Shown: piece by piece, positions 36,381-49,142 of the stretch
Layout of the letters: every line of letters starts with the position of its first letter
Position numbering within the stretch: position 1 is the first letter of the stretch
NCBI GenBank assembly: GCA_900169235.1
Contig: FWCC01000253.1
Span: forward strand, 124,001 to 188,000
DNA from: Zarea fungicola
Lineage: Eukaryota; Ascomycota; Sordariomycetes; Hypocreales; Cordycipitaceae
Direction of reading: 5' to 3'
Length of the DNA: 64,000 nucleotides
Notes under the pieces: generated by a model
Database searches by the model: none
Seen by the model: the letters and a program-made list of their open reading frames with translations, nothing else
What the model was told of the DNA's origin: nothing
Position numbers and translations under genes: made by a program

Positions 36381-39267
36381 CCAAAGGATCCGACGAAGAC
36401 CCCACCAAAAACCCGAGACAGTCAAAAGAACTCACCTTTATTTGCCCTGCCCGTGTTAACCATGAGTGGACGTGCCTTTTCGGGACAATGTACTAGAGGG
36501 GTGGTGAGACACAGAGGGAGAGGAGATGCAAGTCCGCAAAGACAGGCTAAAGGCAAAACGGTTTGACGGCAGAATACAAGTCAGACAGGCAAAAACAAGA
36601 ATGTGAGTTGCAACCATTGTGGACTTTCGGGACAGTGATTCAAGATATCACAAGAGCACACATGCTTGAATGCCAGTCAAACAGTAACTAGTAAAAGAGG
36701 CCCGCCGCGATGTCCGCTGGGGGCCGTGCAAATGGGTCTGCATGTCGAGTTTAACTGTGTCTCACTGGAAAACTGAATCTTTGGATCCGTGACGAAAGTT
36801 TGAAAGGGGAAACAAAGACTCTGTGCGACATGGCATAGGCGGTAGCTAACCCGGAGACCAAACTTTGTTCTTTTTCGCGCTACTTCTGTTTCTTTTGCTC
36901 GACTTTGACCTTTGAAGAGTTTGGAACCATAGGCGAATGAAAGGGGCTCATGAATACGCTTCAGTGTTTGATGTTCCACAGCCATCAGTAACCTGTGAAA
37001 GGCTCGCTACTCTAGTTCTCCGCCTGTCACTTTGTCAAACATGGAATGTGGCGAAGGTAACAAAGACAGGTTGAACCCTCATTTATGGAGAGGCAACTCA
37101 ACAAGAAGGATCAGATTCTACTCCTTTGGTAAAAGATTTACGGACGAACGATCTGCGACTAGCTTTACGTATATTTTACAGCTATTGAGGGGGTTATTCC
37201 CAAGTAACATCTGCTGTTAATTAGTTGCGAGTCTAAATACGCAAGAAGACTACTTCATCAAACAGTTCGCAGTTTGTTGCATTTCATCAGTCTTTTGTGG
37301 CTCTCTATTAAGTTTCTATTAGTCTGCCAAGAACCACTGCTTCAGATAGTTAGCAGCCAAAATCATAGTCGAGCTGTACCGTGTTCATCTGGAAACCTTC
37401 TTTCTATAGCGCTCGAACCCCCCCTCCCCCCCGGTGTCGTTTCTCTCGAACGGCTGATAGTCCGCTTTGTTGCGGGCCTATGTGAACAATTCGTCAAGCG
37501 TTAAAAATGGGAAGACCTCTGTCTGTCAGGTCGGCACGCTGCTGCCATACTATCAACCACACTGAACGAGCCTAAACGCTTCTTAAGCAAACGAGACTAC
37601 ATCCAAGGATAGCAAAGATGCCCGATTTTCAAGTGTCAATTCCCATATATCTAGTCCAGATACACTCATACATCCTAGTTGAATCATTTTGATTGGAAAA
37701 CGTATCCAAATTACAGGGCCATCCCGCTGTACGATGTTGGTGGACGTAAAGGAGTACCTGATGGGTGCTCTCGCCCATCTGGCCTTTGGGCGGTTTAAGT
37801 TTCGGCGACGCCGCCGAACTCTTTAGCAGTTCTTGCCTTTCTACTTCATTTTCTTCATAAGCTTCTTCGGAATTATCCGCTTTGTTATTCTTGTAGCCCA
37901 AATGCACTCTCTGGAAATCCCCGCGGTAATCATTCTTGAAAACAACGCGCATGGTGTCTGCAGTTGGTGTTGGTTTTTCCCCGGCTAAGTTGTATTGTCT
38001 ACTACCCATACGTGGTTTTCCATTCGTCAACGTACTTGGTCGTCGGGTGAGTTTCTCACGATGTTGGGGAACTGAGACGCTGTCCATCACTCGATACAAT
38101 GACAAGCGTTAGCCAAGGCCATTGCAAACTGGATTGGAACGAAAAAATTAAAAACATATAGCCTTGGTGCCTGCTATGTACGATAGGGCATTTAGGCTAC
38201 GTAGGCCAAAAGCAACACCAAGAATTTCTCAAAGTACTGGTAAGCTACAGCAACAATTTCGGAGGTGAGGCGTAACTAATCGGAGTGGCGAAAGCGTCTC
38301 CTCTAAAGTTGGTAATGTACACTGTATCGTTCCACTTGCCACAGGTATATGCTGGCACTCTGTCAATAATTGTCATTTGAAGCGTATAGTGCCTCGTATA
38401 AACCGCCCAAATGTTGACTTTGAGCCTGCGGTACTCTATCAGTCAGCCCATGATCCACTAACTCTTTGCTGTTAAAGGAAGACGCATTATCCGCGAGGCA
38501 AAAGTTTTTAACATATTCACTGCCGAATAAAAGCACAGGCGCGCGATGACAAAGGATTGAGCCAAGCGTCTCTGCAAAGGTCGTCTTTCCGAGAGAAAAC
38601 GTGCATTTTTTTATTTTATTTCACTGGTTACAAGCAAACGACATTTCATTTTCGGGATAAATATATATGGTGTTCGTATTAGTTTTAAGTTGATTGCCGC
38701 CGAATTGTAGCCTGGCAAGAATGTCACACTCAGAGCCTCGTGTACGTTGTTGCTATTTGTAGGGAGGCAAAGGCAGGCAACGTCTTTTAGAAGGGTGTTT
38801 ATAGACTAAATTAGCACCGGGACACTACATATGGAAAAGAACAAGCAGAACACATCATTGACAAACGGGAAGGGAGGGAGGGGCCTTGTCTCAGTCTCGC
38901 CTGGTGACGGACCTTCCGCTTACAAAATGCAGTAACTAGTTGAGTGGTGAGGGGCAACCAGGACAAGGCCACAGGTCAATTTGACTGGTTACACAGCACT
39001 GCCAAGCAAAAGAGCATTTTCGATTACACACTCCACCACTAGTACGTTCCGCGTGTAGACCTATCCCATTTAGTTCATGGCGCTTTCCCGTTCACTTGAC
39101 TTTCCTGTGCATGGGTTTGCTTTGAGATTATCGAAGGGTGGCAGCGTTGTAGTTGCTGATTATCGCTAAAGCGCCGGCTGGCGAGGCTGAGAGGAACGCC
39201 ATGCTGGTCATCCTTGTAACGTACAAAGCTGCCCGTCGCCCGAAGTGTCTTTTCCTCAGTTGGAAAA

Positions 39268-39306
39268 CATGCGACATGCGACATGCGACATGCGACATGC
39301 GACATG
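39268..39306 (+). repeat. tandem repeat of a 7-bp unit, about 5.6 copies
   Basis: The unit ACATGCG is repeated without error over 39 bases in non-coding DNA. It creates chance frames on both strands with repeated Met, Arg, His and Cys codons. Confidence 0.95.
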
Positions 39307-41338
39307 TCGAGGGGCGAGTTGCGCAGTTTCTTTTGTGCGCCACGGTCTCCAACCTACAGCCTGGAAGGCACTGCTACTGTGACTGGCAGAACAGATTTAT
39401 CACTCGGTTATACGGAGTATCTGTGTACATTTTCCAGTCCACGATAAGGCACGAAGCTGTCTCGTTTGCGTACCAGACTTGCGCCGCATTAACCTCGAAG
39501 CTAGTGGATGGGCAATTCCAACGTTCCTTGTACTAAATGCGGCTTCAGAATCGCAGGCTGACGTTAGATAAGGTAATATGTGCTGGTAAGGCAAATTAAT
39601 AAAACAGAGGACGCTTCTCATCAAGGATTGAAATGTTGCACAACAGGACAGTGACGTCGGTCGCCCCTGGCTGGTGTCGTTGGTAGGCTGCTGGGGTTTT
39701 CGTACAACCTAACTATAATAAGGGCCGTGAAGCGAAAATAAACAGATATGTACTGGTACATACCAGTAGTACGTAATTGTACGGCCGTGCTTCCAATGGC
39801 CCTTGCCGCGTAAGACACGAAGCCATTTAGGAGAGTGCTTACAGACCGGCTCGATCTCGCATCTGTATCAACAGTATGTACTCCTCATGGCGGCGAACAC
39901 CTCATTGTCCAATGCAAAGTCACGAAGCGTCACCTTGTTCCTCGAGCTGGAGCAGCCGGACACCAATCAGGTTGCTTTACAAGTGCAGCACCCACCGTGC
40001 CAGGGGTGGCTGAACGTTGTGATGCAAGTCAAGCGTTTTGGAACAGCCAGCCCAAAAACCCAGCGACAGGGCTGCTGGAATGGCATTTTACTGGACTACT
40101 GCTACTGGCAGGTCAGAGGTCACTGTGCAGAAATAATTGGGGGTGTCGTGTAGCACCACCAAGGAGATTAGCTCGCCAGGTAGTTGGAGATTCAGCCTCA
40201 GCCTCTTGCGGCGGTGAGTGGTATTACATTTCATATTTATTATTAGTAGCTGGGCAAAGCAGAAATTTTCTAATTGTCAGCCGATGACCTGACGATATCC
40301 GGAGGAACGGGGACAAGAGAATGGAGAACCACGGAGGAGCCATCGGGGGCACCGCTGAGGTGGATCCTGTACCGACCGAGGGATCGTCAATGGCCCGGAC
40401 AGGGGCTAAATTCAAGATGGCTGGCCGTGAATGTGGACATGGATTTGGCTCAATGACTCCAAACTGGGCAGGTCCCTGGAAGTGAGATTTGCCGGAGTTG
40501 GGGTGGTGTGTCAGACTGTGGCAATGTGGCAACGGAACAATAAATAGACACAAACTCATCCATTCGCTATCAAGTAATAGTCTGATTAATGAGGCAGGAA
40601 ACACTCACTCTACGTAGTAGGCCTCCCCTACACTCCTCAAGTTTTATTCCAGCTTGTTGACTGACTGGGAGTATTCTCACCCGTTCCACCAGGCGCTAGT
40701 CGTGGCTGGCTCGCTGTTCTCAGTTGAGGGCGTATTTATCGACAACGGCCCGCTTATTATGAAGCAAGTCGCTGGCCGGCAAACAACGGATGGATAGAAG
40801 GTGTTTCAGTTAAGTCGAAAGCCTGCGTTGTATCGGTGCAGCTGAATAGTTGGCGTCAACATAGTTACTTGGGGAGTACGAGGGCCCGTAAGCCGAGTAC
40901 CAGTAGCAACAACAAAAAAAGAAAGAGCGGAGGGGTCTTTAGGCGTTATTAGCAAGGGCTAATTAAGGCCGCAGACTTCCTTGCAGCGCCTCCAACGGCG
41001 GTAGCTTTCCCACACAGAATAGCTAAATAGTGGTTCTTTTCTTTTTCCTGAACCACTGTGCACTTTGCATCTTAAGACCACTTGAGACGCCTGTCGTCGA
41101 ATTATAGTGTACTCAGTATGCGCACTTGAGTGACGTGTGAGGATAATTTTTCCCATTAGGAGAGTAAGTACACCTTCAGAGGCCGCTCTCGTCTTGTTAT
41201 GGCTTTCAAATCAGCCACAAGGTACGCATTATTGGCACCGTATACATTTTGGGTCGGTTCTCACACAGTCGAAAGGAAAGCCGGTCCAATTGTAAGAACC
41301 GTAAGAAAATTATCATGGTTTGATGACGAGTCACTGAA

Positions 41339-41377
41339 ATCCACTTCAACCCAGACACTTGAGCTTCACCATTAACA
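41339..41377 (+). repeat. 39-bp direct repeat, copy 1
   Basis: Begins ATCCACTTCAACCCAGACAC and ends ATTAACA; it matches copy 2 at 43,587-43,625 with one C/T difference. The two copies are in the same orientation about 2.25 kb apart, both in non-coding DNA. Flanking bases do not match for long. Confidence 0.95.
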
Positions 41378-43586
41378 GAACATGCTACATTTGATACTGC
41401 AGCAACGGAACATCAAGCACTGACTACCTAGTCGAGTGATGAATGAATGTGGGGGGTGTGATGGCGAGTAGGGCGTCAACAAATGCAGGGAGCCATCAAC
41501 GCGGGATTATGTACTGTTTGGGTGACACACCCTCTGTTATTATGGATTTAAGCTGGGTTGATGGTGGCGTTGCCTGCAAATTGTCCTGAGAGCTAGGTAG
41601 CGGGGAAGCGATGGGTAACGAAACTGGCGTTGTGTGAGTGGTGCCCCTGTCATGAAATAGGGAGAGGCTTTCTGCGGCACGTTAACAAGATCCACCATGT
41701 GAGCAACCCAACATAAGAGACATGAAGGAAGAAGCTACCCGAGAGGGTATGAGATTGACGCATCCCATGTTAACAGCCTTTTTCGGGTTGAGTTACCAAC
41801 TAGTGCCCGCATCTACTGGACGGAATCTCACTCCATTCTCGCCAAGAATGCAATAAAGCAGGTTGATGTTGAGCAAGGGTTTCTCACCCATAGCTTTACT
41901 GGTCGAACCTAGGAGTGGTGGACCGACCGGTCCATTTGTGTCCGTGTTTGGGTTATGTGACGTAGGCTTCATTGATACGTCTTTGTCGCAACTGCCCTTC
42001 TTGGGGTCTTGGAGGTGACAAAACACGTATACGGCTGTGATAGTGTCGGGCTGGTCAATAAGGTCCGTGGATGAAGCCTGTTTGATTTGGTCAGGTCGCC
42101 TCGTTTCAAACACCCACGCATTTGGGTAAACCAGACCGCGTTTTCTGCTTGCTGGTGTGAAAATACAGGTCCAGGATCGTTAGCGTATATACAAGCTTCC
42201 AACAACCTGTTAGCTTGAGAAACTGTAGCGTGATTCCCAGCAGCTTTGGTTCGGTTCCAGACCGGACGATGGTCGGTAACAGGTCACCTCCGTCCCTCAA
42301 CTAAGTAACAAGGGGGTGATCGTTGGAAAAGGAGGGGCGTGGGCAGCGGCTACTGTAACGGTGCGATGCAGGCTGCAGTTGTGATTGAAAAGTATGATGT
42401 GCTGCGAATGGTTGCAAAGAATGACAGAGTGGAGTGGGAGGGAATAAACGAAAAACAAGGCATCCCAAAGCAGTGGTTAAAAGGAACCAGAGCATCCCTG
42501 CAGATCCTGCCCCAGATGGGCATCGACGTAGCCCGCTGCGGAACTAACAACCGCTAATATTGAATTGATGAATAGGGTTAAAAACGATGCCAGTACGTCC
42601 ATCCACGGCACCTTGTAAATAGCTAGATCGCTCTGTTATTTTCTTTGGGTTTGGATTTACTAGGATCACAGAACAGTCTCAACATGCACCACGTTTGGTA
42701 GCTAGCCTGTTAAAGTCGCCGTCTCACATGTCATGCTTGCTCATGAAGAATCCGTTCAACTTGATTCGTGTTGCAGGACCGAAATCGCAACACCACCGTC
42801 AGCCGTGAGGCGCACCCTCCATGGGCAGCCACCCGCCCAAGGAGCTTGAGGCAAAATATCAACATTTTTCATTTTCGTTTTGGTCAACATTTCCATTGCC
42901 ATCTGGCTCATTCAAAACACAGGCGTAGTACTGCTTGCCATTCCGGCAGTCATCCAAGGACCAGCCAGCTTGCAGCAATAATAGTCCAAAGTGAAAACCA
43001 CCGCGCGGGCTCACACTGTGGATTTGGTTAGGCATAATATGAACGGCTGCTAATGAATAAATAAGTACCAGGCCATATAGCTGCTTACTTTGGAGCAGCC
43101 TGAGCTAGGCTCTCCAGCCCTGCCGCCTGTATGTGCTGGTAGATAACGTGTACCCAGTTTGAGTCTTGGTCAAGGGAACGGCTTTCGGCGGCCCCCTGAC
43201 ATGTGTGTGATTCAGTCGACGCTGGCTGAGCCTTGGCTTCTGCGGCATGGATTTGGAGGCGCATCGCCTCGTTTTGGTGGCGCCCTTACAACCCTCGCCC
43301 AAGTCCCTGTCTTGCGAGCGGCTAAACGTGATCAGTATTCTTATTATTAGGGGAACCCGGGGCTGGGCCGACACTGTGAGTTAATTAGCAAACACGGAGC
43401 TGTATCAGTACATTCCACGCCTAGCGGCCTTGGCCAAGCACAACTGGGCAGCCCAGCCAGCTCTTGCGTCGCCCCGCTGGGCCAGCTCTAACTGGTAAGT
43501 ACATGCATGAACGAATTAGTGCCTCTTGAGACTGTGGCCGACAGGTGGTGGCAGTGGTGAATCGTAGTTAGTGTTGAACATGAGGC

Positions 43587-43625
43587 ATCCACTTCAACCC
43601 AGACACTTGAGCTTCACTATTAACA
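43587..43625 (+). repeat. 39-bp direct repeat, copy 2
   Basis: Matches copy 1 at 41,339-41,377 except for one T in place of C near the 3' end. I see no open frame or RNA gene signature in it. Confidence 0.95.
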
Positions 43626-46600
43626 TTGTGCCTCAGTGCATGCGCATGTGCCCTGAGACTGGCAACGCGCTCCATGCATATGACCATTGAATTTTCCGAG
43701 GCACGGCAGTCTGGGCGCCTTGTCACGGAATGACCCATTTCAGAAGCCGAGACTTTGCTATCAGATGTAAAAGTAAAAAAAAAAAAAACGCGAACACAAA
43801 ATATATACAGAGGCCAATATGGTAGCTATTGTCCGCCAGAGCTGCATTGCCCACGGTCTGGGGCGCAATGTGAAGCCGCGTTGATGAGAGACGTTTGCAG
43901 GGCTACATGGTTGGAACGCTTGCCGCAATTGGCCTCCGGCGCTCAGGACCCCTATATCGTTCTCTTTACCAGGAGAATGCTGTTGTCTTGGGCGTACGAC
44001 AAACAACGTACGACTCGTAGTCGACGTCACTGGACTAGCTGAGGAGACTGCAGATGAGCCACAGAATGTACATAATACGCACGGTGCCCGTGAATGGTGA
44101 CGCTGGTTATTCTGTCCGCCTATCGCTCTAGCATCCATATTTTCCGAGAGTTTCTCGCCCTCCCATTCCATTACACAAGCTGTCCCGCAACAGTATTGTC
44201 TAGTGTTGGTGGATGCTAGTTAGACCATGGCACACCCCTGTGCAGGTGCTGCAAGGAACCGTACATTGGAAAGCCTTTGAATGTTCGCAGCCTGACGGAT
44301 GATTGCGGCCGCTAATTTACAGCCCTTGAGGGGTTGCGAGGCAAACGAGCACGAGGTGTCCAATAACTGACAAGGAGCTGTTGTGGAGGATGCAGCATGT
44401 ATGTGGCAGTAGTACAAATCAATACGTTGCGCCAGCGTCTGACCGGTGCAAGGCAGAGAACGTTCAAAGTCGTGTCGGCGGAGGCTCCACTTCCGCTGTC
44501 GTGGGGTTTGGTACTTTGCTTGCCTACCTCTCTTCAGGTCATGGCGACAAATTGTGGAAAAATCTTAAAGGATGGTATATATAATCAAAAAGACATTGGT
44601 TACAGACTGCCAAGATGTCTTGAGCTTTCCAGAATTGTGGTATATAGGGTCTGCATGCTTGCAAAGGAATTAACTAACAGGTTAACATGCCCTGTATACC
44701 TGAGTGGTACTTCCTACAGGTAGCCTGTGGGCGATATTCAGCGACACGGTAATCTGTACTCACTACGGAGTACTGCAACCTCGGCCCTTTGTTACGGAGC
44801 AAGGCGGAAGTGGTTGACCAGTTGGGTGCCTTGGAAAGCTGGCGCTGGGCGCTCGGCTGTTTTCCAGTTGCGAAGTTCCTGCCAGGGTGTTGGTGGGTAT
44901 CACCAGCCCAGCTCTCTGGTGCCCTACTGCCTTCCTGCCTGGCCTGGAACTGCCTGTTAGTGGGTTACCAAAGCTGGTAGCTGCCCCAACGTCCGCTGCT
45001 GCCCCACTGTCAAAAAAACAGTTTTTGGTGGTCCCGTCATGCAAGCCGACAAAGCCAGAAGCTGTAATGTGACAGGCACCATGTTATGCAAACGCCATTT
45101 ATACTGCCTCGTGATCTCTACGATCCGGAACGAAAGTCTCGCGAGACGGGAGATACCACACGCCCCAAGGAAACAGAAACTTTACTGCCCATCCCGTCTA
45201 CCATACCTCGGATAGCTCGTTGTGCCATAGTCTCGCTGGCACCAGTGCTCCACGAGCAGCGCTACAAAGTATGTATTGCCTCCCTCCCACACTAGGTTTC
45301 GTAATAGATTGTACCAATCAACCTGTAGAGGCAACAGGCAGATACCTAGATTGTTCCAACTCACCTTCCTCTCATCCAGAATTTGTTATTAATAACTGGC
45401 AATCAGCTAACTATGCCACGTGCAACTCCATCTTGTAAAGTGTGAAGGAAATCCTGCAGGGTACCGGCACAAGCCCAATGTTTCAACCGGCGAAACGAGA
45501 CGGTTTTTGCTACTCTGTACAAAATTATTATAGCGCAGTGCTTGCTCGGCTGGCAGCAGAAATTGACGAGCCCGGCCTCGTTTACTTGGAAACGACAGCC
45601 TTTGAGTTTTGCTAAATCAACGCCCACCACTCCATAGTACAATTGCTCAAGCTGCCGCGACGGCCACACCTGGTCCCTCTTGTCCTCCATACAAGTATAT
45701 GCAGTAACTTAATAATAAATAGTTGTTGAGCGTCGGTAAAAAGGCAAAAAAGGAGGGCGGCGTGCGAGGAGCGGTCGAATCAGCACCAGGCCGAAAAGGA
45801 AAGGGACATGCATGCATGCACGACCTAGGATGGGGACCCGACATTTCGGCGGCCCTGCGACAATGACTGTCTCTCCACTGGCACTGGTGCCCGCTTCTTG
45901 CCATTGCCAGAATACCATGATGCAGTGTATGTGCGTCAGTAAGTTATTAAAACTAGTTTGCAGGGTAACCCGCCGACCCCCCTTTCGTCTTGTCCGGCCT
46001 GGCTTGCAGTTCCCCACTCCCGAGCCTCACGCCGCTGTCATTCCAAAGAAAACGTCGACCCTCTGGGCTCACGCCCAGTTTTCTCGACGCCGCTCTCCAG
46101 ATTAGGTGCTATCTTCACTGCTCCGCGGCATGCAAATGGATAGTCCATGATCGAACGTCGTACTACTGCCACACCATAGCGTGTCCCCATCCATGCCCCT
46201 CCCGCATCCCTTCCAGCCCCATGGGCCATCGGGCAATGAAAAGCTCCTTTATCACTTTTTACTGAGTAGTCGTGGCTGGCCGCTGCACTTGACCTTACGC
46301 GGCTAGAGCTGGGGACGGTGGACTACTTTCCCAGGTCTAGGTCTATTACAAACCATACTGCCTTGCTAATTTGCTTTGCTACAGAAACAGTTACATGCAG
46401 TTGTCATGGCTAGAGTGGCAATCGCTAATAAAATTGAAACTTTGCAATCGAGGATTGGACTGTTTTTGGCATAAGGCTAAGTGCTCATGCCAGTCACTAT
46501 TTAATTATGGAGTTAATACGGAGCATAGTTGTGAGCAAGCAATTTTGACCAAAACCTTGCCGGGACCATTACCACAATCCATGAGGCAGGGCTGTACGTT

Positions 46601-46790
46601 GGGTAGACATTCATGTAGCAAGAGGACCTTACTTGGTGATGGAGCGCCACCGTGACGCATACGCTTTCAGGCGCAATAACTAGGTAGGGCGGGTGCAAAT
46701 GGGCTGCACTGCCGGCAACGCTTCACAATTTTCGCTGCTTTGTAACACTGTTCGAAGCCGAGCTACCGGTAGACCGGCTGGAAGCTTTGA

Positions 46791-46814
46791 TTTTTAAAAA
46801 AAAAAAAAAAAAAG
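46791..46814. repeat. T5A19 junction
   Basis: Five T followed directly by nineteen A. It is one of four T-run to A-run junctions in this window, and it lies about 1.25 kb before the start of the 357-residue protein gene. Confidence 0.85.
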
Positions 46815-48068
46815 AGTGTCGAAGCTCCACACCTTCGCCACCCTTTTTGACGACACGCCATCAACAAGCACTACTAATAAGACTCGGCTGGCGCTGCACT
46901 ATTGTTGCGCCCCTCTACATTCTCCGCTCAGCAGGGTATTGACGCCGCTCAGATGGAAGCTATTTCTGCTCCCTCCCTTGGATGGTTCTAACCCGGCCTT
47001 TGCACCTGGAATTCATCTGAGGAGACACCGCCCTTGCTGCGTATGATGCTGTCCACTCTCTTGTTTCTCTATCATCTCTCCCACACGAGCTACATATATC
47101 GGCCAGGCATAGAAGGCAATCCTTGGGCCTTACAGGACGCGTCTCGGAGACATGTCCATGTTGCATGAACTACACGGTTGGGTTTAAATATTGTGCGGTG
47201 ACAACAGAAGACAGATCAGAATGGAGCACATTCATGCGGAAAGGACAACAAGGAAAACCCAACCCACAATGTTGAGCCGTGTACAAGCACATTTGTTTCT
47301 CAGTACTTGAATACCAGCCTGCAAAATAAACGGTTCCACAAGTGCCATCCGAGCACCCCTGCAGCGACTCATTGACTCGGCGTCTTTCCCCATACCACCA
47401 CCCACCCGCACGACTTGCCTGCATGAATCCCATCACTGCTAATAAAGTACCTACCGCCGAGAAAGCCATACCCAAATGTAGGTGGACGCATGGGTGTCAA
47501 GCCATGGCCCGACGAACCAAAAATGCCCCCTGTTCATATAGCACCATGCTTTGTCTTGGCTGTATTCTAGCTGACCCACTCTCAGATCCAGAAGGCAGGG
47601 TGAGGGTGTGTGCTTTGAAATGTCTTGGAAGTTGGATCTGGCGTTGCACTAGTTCCCTACTCTTTCTTCTACTGCCGGCCCTTGATCTGCCTGCTTTCCT
47701 TTTGGAACCGTACATACACACACCTCTGGTCCACGTACCACACTCCCCCACGGAACTAGTAACGCCCCCTTTCGATTCCGCCCTATTTCCTCCTCGTCGT
47801 TGTCATGAACCAACTTGCAACATACTATACTTAACCCACGCCAGATCCATTTCTCTGATCTCTGGGATACTCTCTTCCTCACAACGACCTTGTTACGACT
47901 CAACGATACAAGCTATTTACATCTTCGTCGAGATCAACTGCAATACCAACTAGCTACATTGCGTCCTGTGTTAGCCATCTTGGGAATACGCTGGAGCGTA
48001 TACAGACACACCCCACCGAAGCAGCGACGTGCTTGCAAACTATCAACGCAATATCACAAAACGGCAAC

Positions 48069-49142
48069 ATGATGCAGTATTCCAGCCATTGTATGCCCTC
48101 ACAGAACAGCATGAGTTATAATCAGCAAAGATACTACGACGACTTTTACATGCCCCAAACAGCGGGACGTCGACTTTCACGAGGGTCCAGCGGGCAGCGA
48201 GCCAGCTCAGCGATGCGAGTCGTGAAGCCCGCCAGTGCCAGCGCCAGCAACAGCCCCCGATCCATCATGGCCGCAAGAAGGAGAACAATGATGAACGATG
48301 GAAACAACACCCGTCGTCAACAGCAAGTCCTAGAATACCTCAACACAGCTCAAAGCATAGAACCTCCACGAATTGAGAGCTTCGCACGCCAGAACCGGCC
48401 GCTAAGCTGGCATCCATCCTCCCATCTCTACCCTCAAGGAAACCACCATTACACGCCAAACACCAATCATCACTCCACACCAAACATGTATGCCGACCAT
48501 CAGGATATGTACTTTGGTGATGGCTCCCAATTTTCCCCCATGAATGAGTCGTACTCAACAAATACGTCTCCCGCCTCGACTTTCTCGCCGCTTCCCGCTG
48601 CCTTCCCTCCACTGGAGAACGATCAGTACTTCGGTGCAGAAGCCTGGGAGACAGTACAGAAGACGAGTGCTTTCTACCCGCAAACAAGCGAGGTGCAAGC
48701 ACTCCCAGACTCATTGCAGTCAGGCACGGGTGCTGGCCAGGTACCAACAAGCAATGGGCTCGACTGGAACACGTTCATCATGCACGGTTTCAATAAGACG
48801 TCGCCTCCCACGCCAGAGGCTTTCTTGCAACTACCACATCATCAGCCAGCACCTGCTCAAGAGAGAAAGGCTGACTATGCTCAAGTGGAAGCGGACGAGG
48901 AAGAAGAAGGCGAGATTTTAGTTGGCATGGGCTTGTATGATACCCCCGACAAGCACACGGAGGACCCTCAGCTTAACAACTACCGTTCAACTGTAACCTC
49001 TCTGCTGGGATCAACGTTTCGTCAGCCCGAGGCTCGGGGCAAGGGTCTAAAGCTCGAGGAAACGTGGGAGCCCCCAAAGTCCGATGATGAAGAGGACGAG
49101 GACGATGCCGAGGGTGAAGACGAAGCAGCAGGCTCTGCTTAG
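48069..49142 (+). CDS. disordered protein of unknown function with a conserved-looking C-terminal segment
   Basis: A single-exon gene, 357 residues, starting at the ATG of MMQYSSHCMPSQNSM. I do not recognise the family by name. The first two thirds are rich in Ser, Pro, Asn, Gln, Tyr and His and are probably disordered, as in fungal transcription-associated proteins. A basic patch (about residues 45-72: RVVKPASASASNSPRSIMAA...RRRTMMND) could be a nuclear localisation or nucleic-acid contact. A folded-looking segment at about 268-335 contains EILVGMGLYDTPD, NYRSTVTSLLGSTF and GKGLKLEETWEPP. It resembles a conserved ascomycete motif, but I cannot attach a function. The end is strongly acidic (DDEEDEDDAEGEDEAAGSA). 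About 12 kb of gene-poor DNA and a pyrimidine-rich leader lie upstream, suggesting a regulated gene. The long uninterrupted frame and biased composition make it a convincing gene. Confidence 0.8.
   Translation: MMQYSSHCMPSQNSMSYNQQRYYDDFYMPQTAGRRLSRGSSGQRASSAMRVVKPASASASNSPRSIMAARRRTMMNDGNNTRRQQQVLEYLNTAQSIEPPRIESFARQNRPLSWHPSSHLYPQGNHHYTPNTNHHSTPNMYADHQDMYFGDGSQFSPMNESYSTNTSPASTFSPLPAAFPPLENDQYFGAEAWETVQKTSAFYPQTSEVQALPDSLQSGTGAGQVPTSNGLDWNTFIMHGFNKTSPPTPEAFLQLPHHQPAPAQERKADYAQVEADEEEEGEILVGMGLYDTPDKHTEDPQLNNYRSTVTSLLGSTFRQPEARGKGLKLEETWEPPKSDDEEDEDDAEGEDEAAGSA

Larger units (their letters stand above)
36023..48068. other. gene-poor stretch of about 12 kb upstream of the 357-residue protein gene
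   Basis: No confident gene. The left end should hold the pfkB 3' untranslated region and then a polypurine tract (36,303-36,380). A minus-strand frame from an ATG at 38,087 to a possible donor near 37,756 has a protein-like charged composition but no recognisable domain or second exon. Repeats include a 7-bp tandem (39,268-39,306), a 39-bp direct repeat (41,339 and 43,587), TACGGAGTA words (39,411 and 44,764), poly-A runs near 43,774 and T5A19 at 46,791-46,814. The last 1.2 kb is pyrimidine-rich and probably holds the promoter and long leader of the downstream gene; it contains several upstream ATGs, including a 177-codon frame from 47,423 that I regard as non-coding. Confidence 0.55.

Noticed and set aside
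43451..43482. GCCCAGC...GCTGGGC inverted repeat
   Set aside because: Only a 7-bp stem with an 18-base loop; expected by chance in 64 kb.
47423..47953. Frame of about 177 codons just upstream of the 357-residue protein gene
   Set aside because: Pro/Leu/Cys/Ser-rich translation of a pyrimidine-rich leader, no domain; more likely untranslated leader with upstream ATGs.
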